A stretch of 64,000 bases of DNA from Limiplasma sp034927815 (GTDB taxonomy: Bacteria > Bacillota > Clostridia > Christensenellales > Aristaeellaceae), in contig JAYFPK010000008.1 of NCBI GenBank assembly GCA_034927815.1, forward strand, positions 310,001 to 374,000, given 5' to 3'. The notes under the pieces were generated by a model. The model saw only the letters and a list, made by a program, of their open reading frames with translations, was not told the origin of the DNA and made no database searches. The stretch's first letter is position 1; every line of letters starts with the position of its first letter. The position numbers were made by a program, and so were the translations under genes. Positions 41,015 to 49,459 of the stretch are shown here, in pieces.

Positions 41015-42870
41015 GCGGGTGTTTCTCCTTTGTCCTTGGTAGAGCGCGCGCAAGCGCAAAGGGCCAGCAGCAGAGGCGCGGAAAAATACAGGGGCAGCGC
41101 ATAGCGGAAATATCCGTTTACGGCAGAGAGCAGGCAGCCCGCCAGGGAAAAAAGGGCCGGGGCCGCCGCCAGCAGCAGGCGCTTTTGGCGGGAGGCCAGC
41201 AGCACAGCTAACGCGAAAAGGGTGATCCACCCATACAGGCCCGGGGCCAGCACCAGGCGGCCCAGGGGAGTTGCGGCCAGGGCGTCCATAGCGCCTTTCA
41301 GCGCGCCGCTGCGGGGGTTGACGGAGAAGGGGAAGAAGGGCTCAATGGCCTGGGTATGGGCCTGCTTGCCGATGAGCAGCGTGGGCTTGAGGACGGACAG
41401 GTAGCCGGGGCACAGGTAGCCGTAGGCGTTGTGAAAGGTGGCGCTGAAATAGGTGGCGGCGTGGCGGGGGGCCAGGCGCAGCCAGAGCCCAAAGAAGGCT
41501 TGCTTTTGCTGGGCTGTGGCGCTCTCCTTCCACAGCAGCTTGATGGGATCGCTGAGCTCGCCCTGGTAGCGGGCTTTGATCTGGTCAAACTCCAGCACGG
41601 CGCCGATGACCTGCCTGTCCTCCTGGGAGAGGCTTTCCGGCTGGGAGGCCACCACCCGGGCCACCTGCTGCAAGGGCAGCGAATATTCCTCGGCTTCGGG
41701 CATGGGGGCAATGGGCAGCGAGGGAAGGACCAGCAGGTGAAGGGCCAGCCACAGCGCCGCCGTCACCCCCAGGGCGGAGGCAGGCGCCTTCCACAGGGGG
41801 GGGGCCGCTTTTCCGGGGCCCCGTCCCAGGGTCCAAAGCAGCAAGGGAACCAAGGTCAGCGCCAGCAGATACGCCCCTGGATTGCGTAGCAGCAGCACCA
41901 AGGCGGCGCAGAGGCTCATTTCCAGCCCCAGGCCCCGGACGGAGGCCATGCGTGCTTGTTTCTCTTGCTCAGGAGGCAAGGATAGGACCCTCCACACCGT
42001 CAGCGAAAACCAGAGCACCGCCATGGCGAAATTGGTATCCTTGCCCACGCAGAAGGCAAACAAGGGAAAAACCGGGCATAGCGCCAGGAAGGCCAGGGAA
42101 GCCCACAGGAGCCACCGGGGGACCCGGGCCGTTGCCATGACGTGCAACAGCCGGCCCAGCAGCAGCGCCATGAACAGCCCTTGGAAGCAGCAATACAGCG
42201 CCACCCCCGCGTCCGGGCTGCCCAAGGCAAGGCCCAGCCGGGCAAAGGCCGCCAGCAGCAAGGTCTGAAACACGGGGTTTCCGGCTTCCAGGGGCAAAAT
42301 GCCGAAGATCTCCTTGAGCTGGGTAACGCTGTCATTGCTGACCACCCCGGGGAAGGTGTGGAAATAATAGGGCAGCCAGCATAACAGCAAAAGGGCGGAC
42401 GGAAAAAGCCAGGCCCTTGGGCGGGTGAAAAGGAGGGAGAAGGCGCTGCTCCGGGATGGCGGCCGCGGGATGTGGGCCTCCCCCTTCCCCAGCGCCCTTT
42501 GCGCCAAAACCATGGCCCCATAGTACAGGGGAACCCTTCCCAGGAAAAACAAGGCCGCTTTCAGCATGGAGTCGGTGAGCAGCTCCGTGGTGCCCCGGCC
42601 GGCAAAGCTCTGGCCCAGGGTCATAACGCCCGCAAAAAGGCCCGCCAGGAGCCACAGGGAAACGTATCCAAAGGGCCTGGGCAGTTTGGAAAGCCGCCAG
42701 AATACCAGGGCGGCCAGGGCAGCGCCCAGAATGCCGCCCGCGATCCCCAAGGGCAGCAGCCGCACCCCGTCCAAAGGGACTTCCTTCCATTGCACCGCCA
42801 GGGCCCCCAGGGCCAGGAGGAAAAAAATCCCGCACAGAGCGGCAGTTGCCCTAGGGCTCGAAGATTTCAT
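41011..42870 (-). CDS. Polytopic membrane protein, DUF6020-like
   Basis: This 619-residue protein has about twelve hydrophobic segments. The first large outer loop contains FPGVVSNDSVTQLKEIFG followed by NPVFQTLLL, a pattern typical of membrane glycosyltransferase-like proteins of the DUF6020 type, where Ser-x-Asp-Ser is conserved. It is the first gene of the minus-strand glycan operon, 79 bases downstream of a TTGACA promoter -10. A lipid-linked sugar transferase role is inferred. Confidence 0.65.
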   Translation of the reverse strand: MKSSSPRATAALCGIFFLLALGALAVQWKEVPLDGVRLLPLGIAGGILGAALAALVFWRLSKLPRPFGYVSLWLLAGLFAGVMTLGQSFAGRGTTELLTDSMLKAALFFLGRVPLYYGAMVLAQRALGKGEAHIPRPPSRSSAFSLLFTRPRAWLFPSALLLLCWLPYYFHTFPGVVSNDSVTQLKEIFGILPLEAGNPVFQTLLLAAFARLGLALGSPDAGVALYCCFQGLFMALLLGRLLHVMATARVPRWLLWASLAFLALCPVFPLFAFCVGKDTNFAMAVLWFSLTVWRVLSLPPEQEKQARMASVRGLGLEMSLCAALVLLLRNPGAYLLALTLVPLLLWTLGRGPGKAAPPLWKAPASALGVTAALWLALHLLVLPSLPIAPMPEAEEYSLPLQQVARVVASQPESLSQEDRQVIGAVLEFDQIKARYQGELSDPIKLLWKESATAQQKQAFFGLWLRLAPRHAATYFSATFHNAYGYLCPGYLSVLKPTLLIGKQAHTQAIEPFFPFSVNPRSGALKGAMDALAATPLGRLVLAPGLYGWITLFALAVLLASRQKRLLLAAAPALFSLAGCLLSAVNGYFRYALPLYFSAPLLLALCACARSTKDKGETPA

Positions 42871-42948
42871 TCCCCACCGCTCCCCTCCATGTTTTTTTCA
42901 GGGTTTTTCTCCATCCAAAACCCAAAAAGAATTTGCGTAGATAGCTGT

Positions 42949-42977
42949 ATCTTATCGTTTTTCCGGGCGTATGTCAA
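42949..42977 (-). promoter_or_regulatory. Promoter of the minus-strand glycan operon
   Basis: On the minus strand a perfect TTGACA (42977-42972) and TAAGAT (42954-42949) are 17 bases apart, pointing at the gene starting at 42870. Confidence 0.8.
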
Positions 42978-42989
42978 CGCGGCGTTCCC

Positions 42990-43018
42990 TTGCCAAAGCC
43001 CTCCTTTTGCCTTATGAT
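42990..43018 (+). promoter_or_regulatory. Divergent promoter of the amidotransferase gene
   Basis: TTGCCA (42990-42995) and TATGAT (43013-43018) are 17 bases apart, 40 bases before the plus-strand start. The two -35 elements of the divergent promoters lie 12 bases apart, so shared control is likely. Confidence 0.7.
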
Positions 43019-43057
43019 GGGAAAGGTGCTGATTCGGATTTCCAAGGAGGCGGCCCT

Positions 43058-44167
43058 ATGAAGGAGATCATCCGGTGTACCCGCTGCGTGATGGACAATG
43101 CTTCCGACCCCACCATCCGTTTTGATGAGAAGGGCCAATGCAATTATTGCACCCAGGCGCTGGCTGAAAAGGATTCCCTCTACTTCCCCAATGAGGAGGG
43201 GGCCCGGAAGCTGGACGCGTTGGTGGATACCCTGAAACGGGAGGGCCAGGGCAAGGAGTTCGACTGCGTCATGGGCCTTTCCGGAGGCCTGGACAGCAGC
43301 TACTTGCTCTACCTGGGGCATCAGAAGGGCCTGCGGATTTTGGGCGTGCACATCGACGACGGCTTTGACACGGACATCAGCAAGGCCAATTTGCGCAAGC
43401 TGGTGGAGGCCACAGGCATCCGGTACGTGGTGGTGGCTCCGGACGGGCCCCAGTTCTATAACCTGAGCAAGGCCTATATGCGGGCGGGGGTGGCGAATCT
43501 GGCCGCGCCCCAGGACAACGTGCTCTTTGCGGAAATCTACACCCTGATGCGGCAAAAGAGGATCAAGTACTTTTTAAGCGGCGGCAACTGGGCCCTGGAG
43601 TGCATCCTTCAGCAGGGCAATACCCACACCGCCAACGACGTGGTAAACATGAAGGACATCAACCGCCGCTTTGGGAACACAAACCTTAGCAAGCTCAAGC
43701 TCCTGACCGCCTACCGGCGGCTATGGGACCAGCTGGCCCTGGGCATCCAAAGCCCCCGGCCCCTGAACTACATCGACTACAACAGGAAAAGGGCCTTTGC
43801 GGAATTGAAGGCCTTCTGCGGGTTTGAGTACTATGGCCGCAAGCACCTGGAAAACGTGTTCACGGCCTTTGTCCAGCTGGTGTGGTTCCCGGAAAAATTC
43901 GGGGTGGACAAGCGCACCTCCCACCTGAGCAGCATGATCGCCAGCGGGCAGATGACCCGGGAGGAAGCCTTGCAGGAGCTGGCCGAGCCGCTCTACGACG
44001 AGGCCATGATGGCGGGCTACCTCGCCCAGATCAAGGAAAAGCTGCAAATGTCCGATGAGGAGTATGAGCGGATCATGGCGGCCCCCGCCCATGAGCATAC
44101 GGACTACCGCATTGATCCCATGCTGGTGGCGGCCCGGTGGCTGCGGCTGGGGTTCAAAAAGGGATAG
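43058..44167 (+). CDS. N-acetyl sugar amidotransferase (PseA/WbpG-like)
   Basis: This 369-residue protein has an N-terminal zinc site (CTRC at 7-10, CNYC) and the PP-loop SGGLDSS at 75-81, which binds ATP. The central parts LGVHIDDGFDTD and FLSGGNWALE are typical of the WbpG/PseA family. These enzymes form acetamidino groups on nonulosonic acids or amidated amino sugars in surface polysaccharides. GGAGG lies before the ATG at 43058. It faces the glycan operon divergently and begins a plus-strand arm with a flippase-like gene, supporting a surface-glycan locus. The glutamine amidotransferase partner (HisH-like) often found with WbpG is not adjacent. Confidence 0.85.
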   Translation: MKEIIRCTRCVMDNASDPTIRFDEKGQCNYCTQALAEKDSLYFPNEEGARKLDALVDTLKREGQGKEFDCVMGLSGGLDSSYLLYLGHQKGLRILGVHIDDGFDTDISKANLRKLVEATGIRYVVVAPDGPQFYNLSKAYMRAGVANLAAPQDNVLFAEIYTLMRQKRIKYFLSGGNWALECILQQGNTHTANDVVNMKDINRRFGNTNLSKLKLLTAYRRLWDQLALGIQSPRPLNYIDYNRKRAFAELKAFCGFEYYGRKHLENVFTAFVQLVWFPEKFGVDKRTSHLSSMIASGQMTREEALQELAEPLYDEAMMAGYLAQIKEKLQMSDEEYERIMAAPAHEHTDYRIDPMLVAARWLRLGFKKG

Positions 44168-44211
44168 CGGCGGCCCCGGGGCTCCCGGGGAGGGCCGTCC
44201 TGCCCCTGTTT

Positions 44212-44240
44212 TGGAAAGAAGGCATCTGGAAAGAAGGCAT
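44212..44240 (+). repeat. Tandem duplication of a ribosome-binding segment
   Basis: TGGAAAGAAGGCAT occurs at 44212-44225 and again at 44227-44240, a period of 15. The second copy places GAAGG 9 bases before the TTG start of the next gene; the first copy is too far away to serve. Confidence 0.7.
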
Positions 44241-44246
44241 TTCCCC

Positions 44247-45236
44247 TTGAAAAAGCCGGACTGGAAGAAAACCGCCTCTTTGGCGCTGCTGCTGGTGATG
44301 CTGGGGCTGCTGGCGGCCTATGTGTACAATAACCGGGCGGACATGGAGAGGCTGCTGCGGCTGGACGCGGCCACCGTGGCGCTGCTGGTGGCCCTGGCGG
44401 TGGGCAGCGCCTTGGTGAACTGCGTGTACCACCTGGTGATCCTGCGGACCTATGGGCTGCCCCTGGACCTTACGGACTGGATGGGGGTGGTCAGCGTCAG
44501 CAACGTCATCGCCTACGTGCTGCCCCTGCGGGCGGACCTGGTGTTTTCCGCCGCCTACTACAAGCGGGTGAAGGGCCTGGCCTATACCAAATCCGTCAGC
44601 ATGGCGGCTGGGAACGTCGTCTTTGGGGTGGCGTTTTCGCTGTTGCAGATTTTGGTGGCTCTGCTCTTCCTGGGCTTTCTCAAGGGCCAGTGGCCGCCGG
44701 TGCTGTGGGCCCTGTGGGGGCTGGGCACGGCGGCGCTGGCGGCCTTCACCGCCCTGGCCCTGTGGGCCCCGGGGAAGAACCCCAAAATTTTGCAAAAGTA
44801 CCGTCTGCTGGGGGAAGTGGCCCAGGGCTTCACCGCCCTGCTGCGCAACCGGGCTATGCTCTGGCGGCTGCTGGGCTGCCTCGTGGCCAACAACATCTTC
44901 CAGCTGCTGCTCTACCAGCTGTGCTTTGCCTCCATCGGCCACCCGGTGACCTTGTATGAGGCGCTGTTTTACAACAGCGTCAGCTGGCTGTCCAGCATCG
45001 TAGCTATTGTGCCGGGGAACATCGGCATCAAGGAGGGGGTCATGGGGCTGTCCACGCTGTTGATGGGGATTTCGGTGCCAACCGGCGTAGCGGCGTCCCT
45101 TTTGCAGCGGGTGGCCCTGATGGCGGCCCACCTGCTGCTGGGGGCTGCCTTTGCCTGGCCGGTGTACCGCCGCTTCCGCCGGGGAACGGAGCCCCGGCAG
45201 GGGCCTTCGGGCTCCCCGGCCGCTCCGGCCCCATAA
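44247..45236 (+). CDS. Flippase-like membrane protein (LPG-synthase TM / UPF0104 family)
   Basis: This 329-residue protein has about eight hydrophobic segments and the family markers NCVYHLVILRTYGL, VIAYVLPLRADLVFSAAYY and SIVAIVPGNIGIKEGVMG. The group includes the membrane part of lysyl-phosphatidylglycerol synthase and AglD-like proteins and is thought to move or modify lipid-linked substrates. The TTG start at 44247 is chosen because of the GAAGG site and because no ATG precedes the first membrane segment. It ends in a Pro/Ser-rich tail. In this locus it may flip a glycolipid (inference). Confidence 0.82.
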   Translation: MKKPDWKKTASLALLLVMLGLLAAYVYNNRADMERLLRLDAATVALLVALAVGSALVNCVYHLVILRTYGLPLDLTDWMGVVSVSNVIAYVLPLRADLVFSAAYYKRVKGLAYTKSVSMAAGNVVFGVAFSLLQILVALLFLGFLKGQWPPVLWALWGLGTAALAAFTALALWAPGKNPKILQKYRLLGEVAQGFTALLRNRAMLWRLLGCLVANNIFQLLLYQLCFASIGHPVTLYEALFYNSVSWLSSIVAIVPGNIGIKEGVMGLSTLLMGISVPTGVAASLLQRVALMAAHLLLGAAFAWPVYRRFRRGTEPRQGPSGSPAAPAP

Positions 45237-45270
45237 CCCCTCCCCCCCAAAGCAAACCGAGGTGAACGAC

Positions 45271-46023
45271 ATGCAATCCCAATCCCCCCTTCTCAAAACC
45301 TATCAGGAAACCTTTCTTCTGCGCACCACCCACTGCGATTTCACAGGGCATTGGCGCCCGAGCGATATTCTGGCCGTGATGCAGGAAATGGCGGGCACCC
45401 ACGCCCATTTGCTGGGCTGTGGCCGGAAGGAGACCCTGAAGGAAAACATCGTCTGGGTGCTGTCCCGGACGGAGCTGGTGATGGACCGGTATCCTGTTAT
45501 CGGGGAGACCCTTCGGGTGGAAACCTTCCCCGCGGCCAATAAGCGCTGGTTTTTTCCCCGGTATTTTGTTTTTTATGATGAAAAGGACCGGGTTATCGGC
45601 AAGGCCGGGACCCTGTGGCTGCTGATGGATTTTGTGCAGCGCAAGATGGCTATCTCCCAGCAGGTCCTGGGGTGCATGCCCGACAATTCGGACCTGGTCC
45701 CCCTTTTGGGGATGCCCGGCAACATCCCGCCGGTGGCTGGGGAAGCCCTCCTTTCCACCCACATGCCCGTGTATACCGATCTTGACGTAAACGGCCACGT
45801 GAACAACACCCGCTACGGGGACTGGCTGTGCAACGCCTTGGGCATCCAGGCCATGAGAGAAAGCGAAATCGCCCATTTGCTGATCCATTACAGCCGGGAG
45901 ATTCTCCCCGGTAGCGAAATGACCTTGGGGCTCCAGCGGGAGGCGGAGGCCTTCCGCCTCTGGGGCGAGGCGGAAGGGGAAAAGCATTTTGACATGGGCG
46001 GCGTCCTTCGGGCCCGGGCATAG
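45271..46023 (+). CDS. Acyl-ACP thioesterase, FatA/FatB family
   Basis: This 250-residue protein has the double hot-dog fold of plant-type acyl-ACP thioesterases. The N-terminal half holds the substrate channel (DFTGHWRPSDILAVMQEMAG), and the C-terminal half has the catalytic block DVNGHVNNTRYGDW with Asn174, His176 and Asn178-179. It releases free fatty acids from acyl carrier protein. GAGGTGAAC precedes the ATG. It is the last gene of a plus-strand arm with the amidotransferase and flippase, so it might supply an acyl chain to a glycolipid, or simply be co-located. A terminator-like hairpin follows at 46240. Confidence 0.88.
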   Translation: MQSQSPLLKTYQETFLLRTTHCDFTGHWRPSDILAVMQEMAGTHAHLLGCGRKETLKENIVWVLSRTELVMDRYPVIGETLRVETFPAANKRWFFPRYFVFYDEKDRVIGKAGTLWLLMDFVQRKMAISQQVLGCMPDNSDLVPLLGMPGNIPPVAGEALLSTHMPVYTDLDVNGHVNNTRYGDWLCNALGIQAMRESEIAHLLIHYSREILPGSEMTLGLQREAEAFRLWGEAEGEKHFDMGGVLRARA

Positions 46024-46032
46024 GAAACCCTT

Positions 46033-46265
46033 CCAAGTCATGACCACCGGCTGGGCCGGTGTCTTGATTAAGCCCTAAAGGGGCCTAGAACTAGCGAAGC
46101 GTCTTAAGCCGCATCGAAATCTTGTCAGCTGCTTACTCCTGCCCCACTATCCATAAATGGACGGAATTCCTGGCTGGTGTTATCCCCTAGGGCCTCCTCA
46201 TAAACCGGGAGAGTTTTGGGCAACGCGTAAGCTTTGCCTCCCCCGGCTAAGCCGGGGGTTTACTT
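46033..46265 (+). mobile_element. Structured non-coding element resembling an IS200/IS605-type remnant
   Basis: No reading frame of note is present. A 7-bp hairpin (CACCGGC-TGG-GCCGGTG, 46045-46061) lies at the left. Between them is a stretch with further small dyads (CCATAAATGG at 46151-46160). On the right is CCCCCGGC-TAA-GCCGGGGG followed by TTTAC (46240-46263). Paired subterminal hairpins with an imperfect U-rich right edge are features of IS200/IS605 ends and of their transposase-less derivatives, or of TnpB guide RNAs. No tnpA or tnpB gene is near, so the call is by shape only. Confidence 0.35.
46240..46265 (+). terminator. Intrinsic terminator-like hairpin
   Basis: An 8-bp GC stem with loop TAA (46240-46258) is followed by TTTACTTTAT. 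It could stop transcripts from the thioesterase gene, whatever the origin of the element around it. Confidence 0.7.
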
Positions 46266-46278
46266 TATCCAACGGCAA

Positions 46279-46304
46279 CAGGCGGGCGCTTTCGCGCCCG
46301 CCTG
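46279..46304 (-). terminator. Hairpin after pfkA
   Basis: CAGGCGGGCGC (46279-46289) pairs perfectly with 46294-46304 around TTTC, 22 bases beyond the minus-strand stop of pfkA. The U-run is poor. Confidence 0.55.
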
Positions 46305-46326
46305 CCGCTATTGAGAAAGAACCTCT

Positions 46327-47376
46327 TTACAGCTTGTTCACCAGCTCGTACAGCTCCCGGTCAAAGTGCTTTTGCATGTTCAGCGCGTCCGCGATGGGCA
46401 TGCTGAACACCCGGCCATGGCGAACGCCCACCGCCTGGTTGGTGATGCCCCGGTTCAAAAGCCGGACCGCCATGTTCCCGGCCTCAAAGGCAAAGGCGCT
46501 GTCGTAAGCGGTGGGAATCGCCCCCCGCTGGGTGTACCCGATCACCGTGGCGCGGACCTCCGCCCCGCCGCATTTGCGCTTGAGGATGCTGGCCAGCCGC
46601 TCCGCGGAAATGGGCTCCCCCTCGTGGACGGGCTTTCCATTTGCGCTGAGGAATTTGCGCCAGTCGAAGGGCTTCATCTTGTGCCAGCAATGCTCCCCCA
46701 TCACCAGCGTGGCCCGGGTGTTGCCAGCGGCGATGAGGCTGTTCAACCGGGCCGCCAGCGCGTCCACGTCCCATTCCATCTCGGGCACCACCACCATTTC
46801 CGCCCCGGTGGCGATGGCCGTGCGCATGGCGATATCGCCGGCATTGCGGCCCATGACCTGTACCACGGCGGGCCGGTCATGGCTGCGGCTGGTGGCCCGC
46901 ACCGAGCGGACCGCGTCCACGCAGACGTTTACGGCGGTGTCATAGCCCAGGGTCGATTCGGTATAGCCCAGGTCGTTATCGATGGTGCCGGGGATGCAGA
47001 CGCAGGGAATGCCCAGCTCGCTGAGGCGAAGCGCCCCCTGGAAGCTGCCGTCTCCCCCGATGACCACCAAGGCGTCTATGCCGATCTTGCGCAGGTTCTC
47101 GGCGGCCTCCCGCTGTACCTCCGGCTTTTTGAACTCCTCGCAGCGGGCGGTACGCAAAAAAGTACCCCGCTGGTCGGCAATATCCAGCACCGTTTCCAAA
47201 TCCAGCAGCGTGATATCGTCCTCCGGATCGTCGCTGAGGCCCAAAAGGCCGTTATAGCCCCGCTTAATGCCCATCAGCTGGATCCCATACATGGCCGCCG
47301 AGCGGGCCACGCTCACCACAGCCGCGTTCATGCCAGGGCTGTCGCCGCCGCTGGTTAAAATGCCAATCTTCTTCAT
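46327..47376 (-). CDS. pfkA: 6-phosphofructokinase, ATP-dependent
   Basis: This 349-residue protein commits fructose 6-phosphate to glycolysis. It has GGDSPGMNA at 10-18, IGGDGSFQGA at 106-115 and PGTIDND at 129-135 with the catalytic Asp133. Gly in GGDGS and in PGTID marks the ATP-dependent type rather than the pyrophosphate enzyme. It is about 30 residues longer than typical bacterial PfkA because of an insertion at about 229-258 (CWHKMKPFDWRKFLSANGK). AGGAG precedes the ATG at 47376. It is monocistronic, with its own extended -10 promoter. Confidence 0.95.
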   Translation of the reverse strand: MKKIGILTSGGDSPGMNAAVVSVARSAAMYGIQLMGIKRGYNGLLGLSDDPEDDITLLDLETVLDIADQRGTFLRTARCEEFKKPEVQREAAENLRKIGIDALVVIGGDGSFQGALRLSELGIPCVCIPGTIDNDLGYTESTLGYDTAVNVCVDAVRSVRATSRSHDRPAVVQVMGRNAGDIAMRTAIATGAEMVVVPEMEWDVDALAARLNSLIAAGNTRATLVMGEHCWHKMKPFDWRKFLSANGKPVHEGEPISAERLASILKRKCGGAEVRATVIGYTQRGAIPTAYDSAFAFEAGNMAVRLLNRGITNQAVGVRHGRVFSMPIADALNMQKHFDRELYELVNKL

Positions 47377-47442
47377 GTATGCTCGCTCCTTCATTCTCAC
47401 GGCAAGCGCAGGCCGCTCCAAGGGCCGCCGCCCGCCTACACC

Positions 47443-47471
47443 AGTATAGCAAGGCGGCGGGGCAAGCGCAA
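47443..47471 (-). promoter_or_regulatory. Promoter of pfkA
   Basis: On the minus strand TGCTATACT gives a TGn-extended -10 (TATACT at 47448-47443), with a weak TTGCGC at 17 bases upstream (47471-47466). Confidence 0.55.
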
Positions 47472-47488
47472 GCCCTTCCCGCCCTGGA

Positions 47489-48433
47489 TTATAGGGTTTC
47501 CTGGGAAAGGCCCGCCGGCTGCTGGCCCCCTTGGGCCAGGGCGGCGTAGCTAGGGTCCACCCCGCCCACATGCTTCAGGTAGGCCGTAGGGCTAAGGCCC
47601 ACCACCTGCTTAAACTGCTTGCTGAAATGATAGGGGTCCGGCATGCCCACCTCCACCCCTGTCTGCTTGACGTTCATGCCGCTGCGAAGGAGGGTTTTGG
47701 CCCGCTCCATCTTCAAAAACTGCAAATAGCCCAGGGGCGGGATGTCCAGCTCGGAGGAGAAGCGCTTGCGGAAGGTCTCCACAGGCATGCGGCTGATGGC
47801 CGCCATCTCCGCCAGGGAGAAGGAGTCCTTATACTGGTTCGCCCTGAGGGTATCCACCACCCGGGCGATTTCGTGGCTGAGGGTGACGGAGGTGGCGATG
47901 CTCTGGCCGCTGTGGGCCGCAATGATGCCCCAAAGCAGCTGGGCCAGCTGATAGCTGGCGTCCCCCGTTCCGGAATGGCGCACCAGCACTTGCACGATCT
48001 GGCGGGTCAGCTGCAGCTGGGTGGGCAGCATGCCCTGCCGGGCGGGCAAGGCGCTCAGCGCGTTCATCTGCCTTAGGAAGCTCTGGGTCAGGGGCCCCCT
48101 GAGGGAGAACCAGAGCAGGCGCGAATCCTTGGCGTTTTCCAAGCAGCAGTTTTGCTGCTGCGGAGGGATGACCAAGCAATCCCCTTTTTTCAGGAGATAG
48201 GCCTCCTCCCCAAACCGGAACTGAAGACTATCCTCTTCCAGAATCAGCCACTGGTAAAAAGGGGAAACGCAGAGCTGGTACCGCTCCTCCTGGAGCATTG
48301 CGCTGCCCGCGCTATGAATCCAAACGCCGCTTTGCTGTACCAGGGGATTGGGAATATGGATCCCCTCCACAAAAACACCGGGGTCCGCATCGGGCGTCTG
48401 GGGCGGCAGAGAAATAAACATCGTGCTTGGCAT
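47489..48433 (-). CDS. AraC-family transcriptional regulator
   Basis: This 314-residue protein has an N-terminal cupin-type sensing domain (LQFRFGEEAYLLKKGDCLVIPP) and a C-terminal double helix-turn-helix with FSLAEMAAISRMPVETFRKRF and VGMPDPYHFSKQFKQVVGLSPTAYLK. Members bind sugars or other small effectors and activate catabolic genes. The ATG at 48433 has AAAGGA before it. The gene stands alone between pfkA and degV; no target is evident nearby. Confidence 0.9.
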   Translation of the reverse strand: MPSTMFISLPPQTPDADPGVFVEGIHIPNPLVQQSGVWIHSAGSAMLQEERYQLCVSPFYQWLILEEDSLQFRFGEEAYLLKKGDCLVIPPQQQNCCLENAKDSRLLWFSLRGPLTQSFLRQMNALSALPARQGMLPTQLQLTRQIVQVLVRHSGTGDASYQLAQLLWGIIAAHSGQSIATSVTLSHEIARVVDTLRANQYKDSFSLAEMAAISRMPVETFRKRFSSELDIPPLGYLQFLKMERAKTLLRSGMNVKQTGVEVGMPDPYHFSKQFKQVVGLSPTAYLKHVGGVDPSYAALAQGGQQPAGLSQETL

Positions 48434-48499
48434 GCTTTGGTCCTTTCCGCGAGGCGCAGGGCGCGGTACATACACTCTCCTGCTTACACCGGTAAAAGT

Positions 48500-48529
48500 A
48501 TTGTAAGGCTGAGGCAAGAATCTTGTCAA
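48500..48529 (-). promoter_or_regulatory. Promoter of the AraC regulator gene
   Basis: On the minus strand TTGACA (48529-48524) and TACAAT (48505-48500) are 18 bases apart, 67 bases before the start codon. Confidence 0.7.
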
Positions 48530-48610
48530 GAGATGGATGTCGGTTATTATCCCATTTTCTGCCAATATGTACAAGGCCCACAAAGGGATTTTGTAGATTT
48601 TTTCGGAAGG

Positions 48611-49459
48611 TTATTTCTGGGCCCGTACCCAGGCCACCGCCAGGACTCCTTGACCCGTATGCGTTCCCACCACGGGCCCCACGCCGATCTCCCGCACGTC
48701 GTCCCCCAAAAGGCCCTTTTGGTCCAGTGCTTCCCGCAGATCCGCCAGCTCCCCGGGGGCCCTGGCGGAGGCGAGGTGAACGGGGTACTTCGGGTCCCTG
48801 GGCTCCGCCAGAAGCTGCTTGGCGAACCATTCGTGACTTCTGCGCTTGCCCCGGGTAAGGCCGTCCTGCCCCAGCTTGCCCTCATTGAGGCGCAGCATGG
48901 GCTTGAGGTTCAGGGTTGTGCCCAAAAGGGCCCTGGTTCCCGAGAGGCGGCCGCCCATGACCAGATGCTTCAGGTCCTCCACCTGGCCCACCAAGGAGAT
49001 CCGGCCTTTCAGCGCATCCATGCGCAGGGCGATTTCCTCCACCGGCAGGTCGTTTCCCCTTAAGCGGGCGGCTTCCCAGATCAGAAGCTGCTGCCCCAAA
49101 GAGGCGTTCCTTGAGTCCACCAGAAAAATCCGGGAGGAATCCGGCTGCATATCCCGGGCGATGAGGGCGCTTTGATACGTGCCGGAAAGCTTGCTGCTGC
49201 CGGTAATGCACAGCACGTCGTCCCCCTTTGCCAGCGCCTCCTGGAACGCCCCGGCAAAGGCCTCCGGGGTCACCTGGCTGGTTTTGGGCAACACCTTCAC
49301 ATTGGCCATCTTATGGTAAAACTGGTCCAGGGTGAGGTCCACGCCGTCCAAAAAACTCTCCTCCCCAAAAAGGATGTGCTGGGGAAGGACCACCACCCCT
49401 TCCCGGCGGGCTTCCTCCTGCCGGATATCGCTCATGCTGTCGGTAACGATTTGAATCAT
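48611..49459 (-). CDS. DegV-family fatty-acid-binding protein (FakB-like)
   Basis: This 282-residue protein has the DegV fold, which binds a long-chain fatty acid in a tunnel and presents it to a FakA kinase for phosphorylation. Markers are IVTDSMSDI at the start, TSQVTPEAFAGAF, ITGSSKLSGTYQSA and VDSRNASLGQQLL, and the C-terminal GPVVGTHTGQGVLAV. The start at 49459 is in an ATGA overlap with the MarR gene. No fakA is present in the window. Joint control by a FabT-like repressor fits a role in fatty-acid salvage. Confidence 0.92.
   Translation of the reverse strand: MIQIVTDSMSDIRQEEARREGVVVLPQHILFGEESFLDGVDLTLDQFYHKMANVKVLPKTSQVTPEAFAGAFQEALAKGDDVLCITGSSKLSGTYQSALIARDMQPDSSRIFLVDSRNASLGQQLLIWEAARLRGNDLPVEEIALRMDALKGRISLVGQVEDLKHLVMGGRLSGTRALLGTTLNLKPMLRLNEGKLGQDGLTRGKRRSHEWFAKQLLAEPRDPKYPVHLASARAPGELADLREALDQKGLLGDDVREIGVGPVVGTHTGQGVLAVAWVRAQK

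Noticed and set aside
44212..44240. CRISPR or insertion-sequence terminal repeat
   Set aside because: Only two 14-base copies with one base between them; it is a simple tandem duplication.
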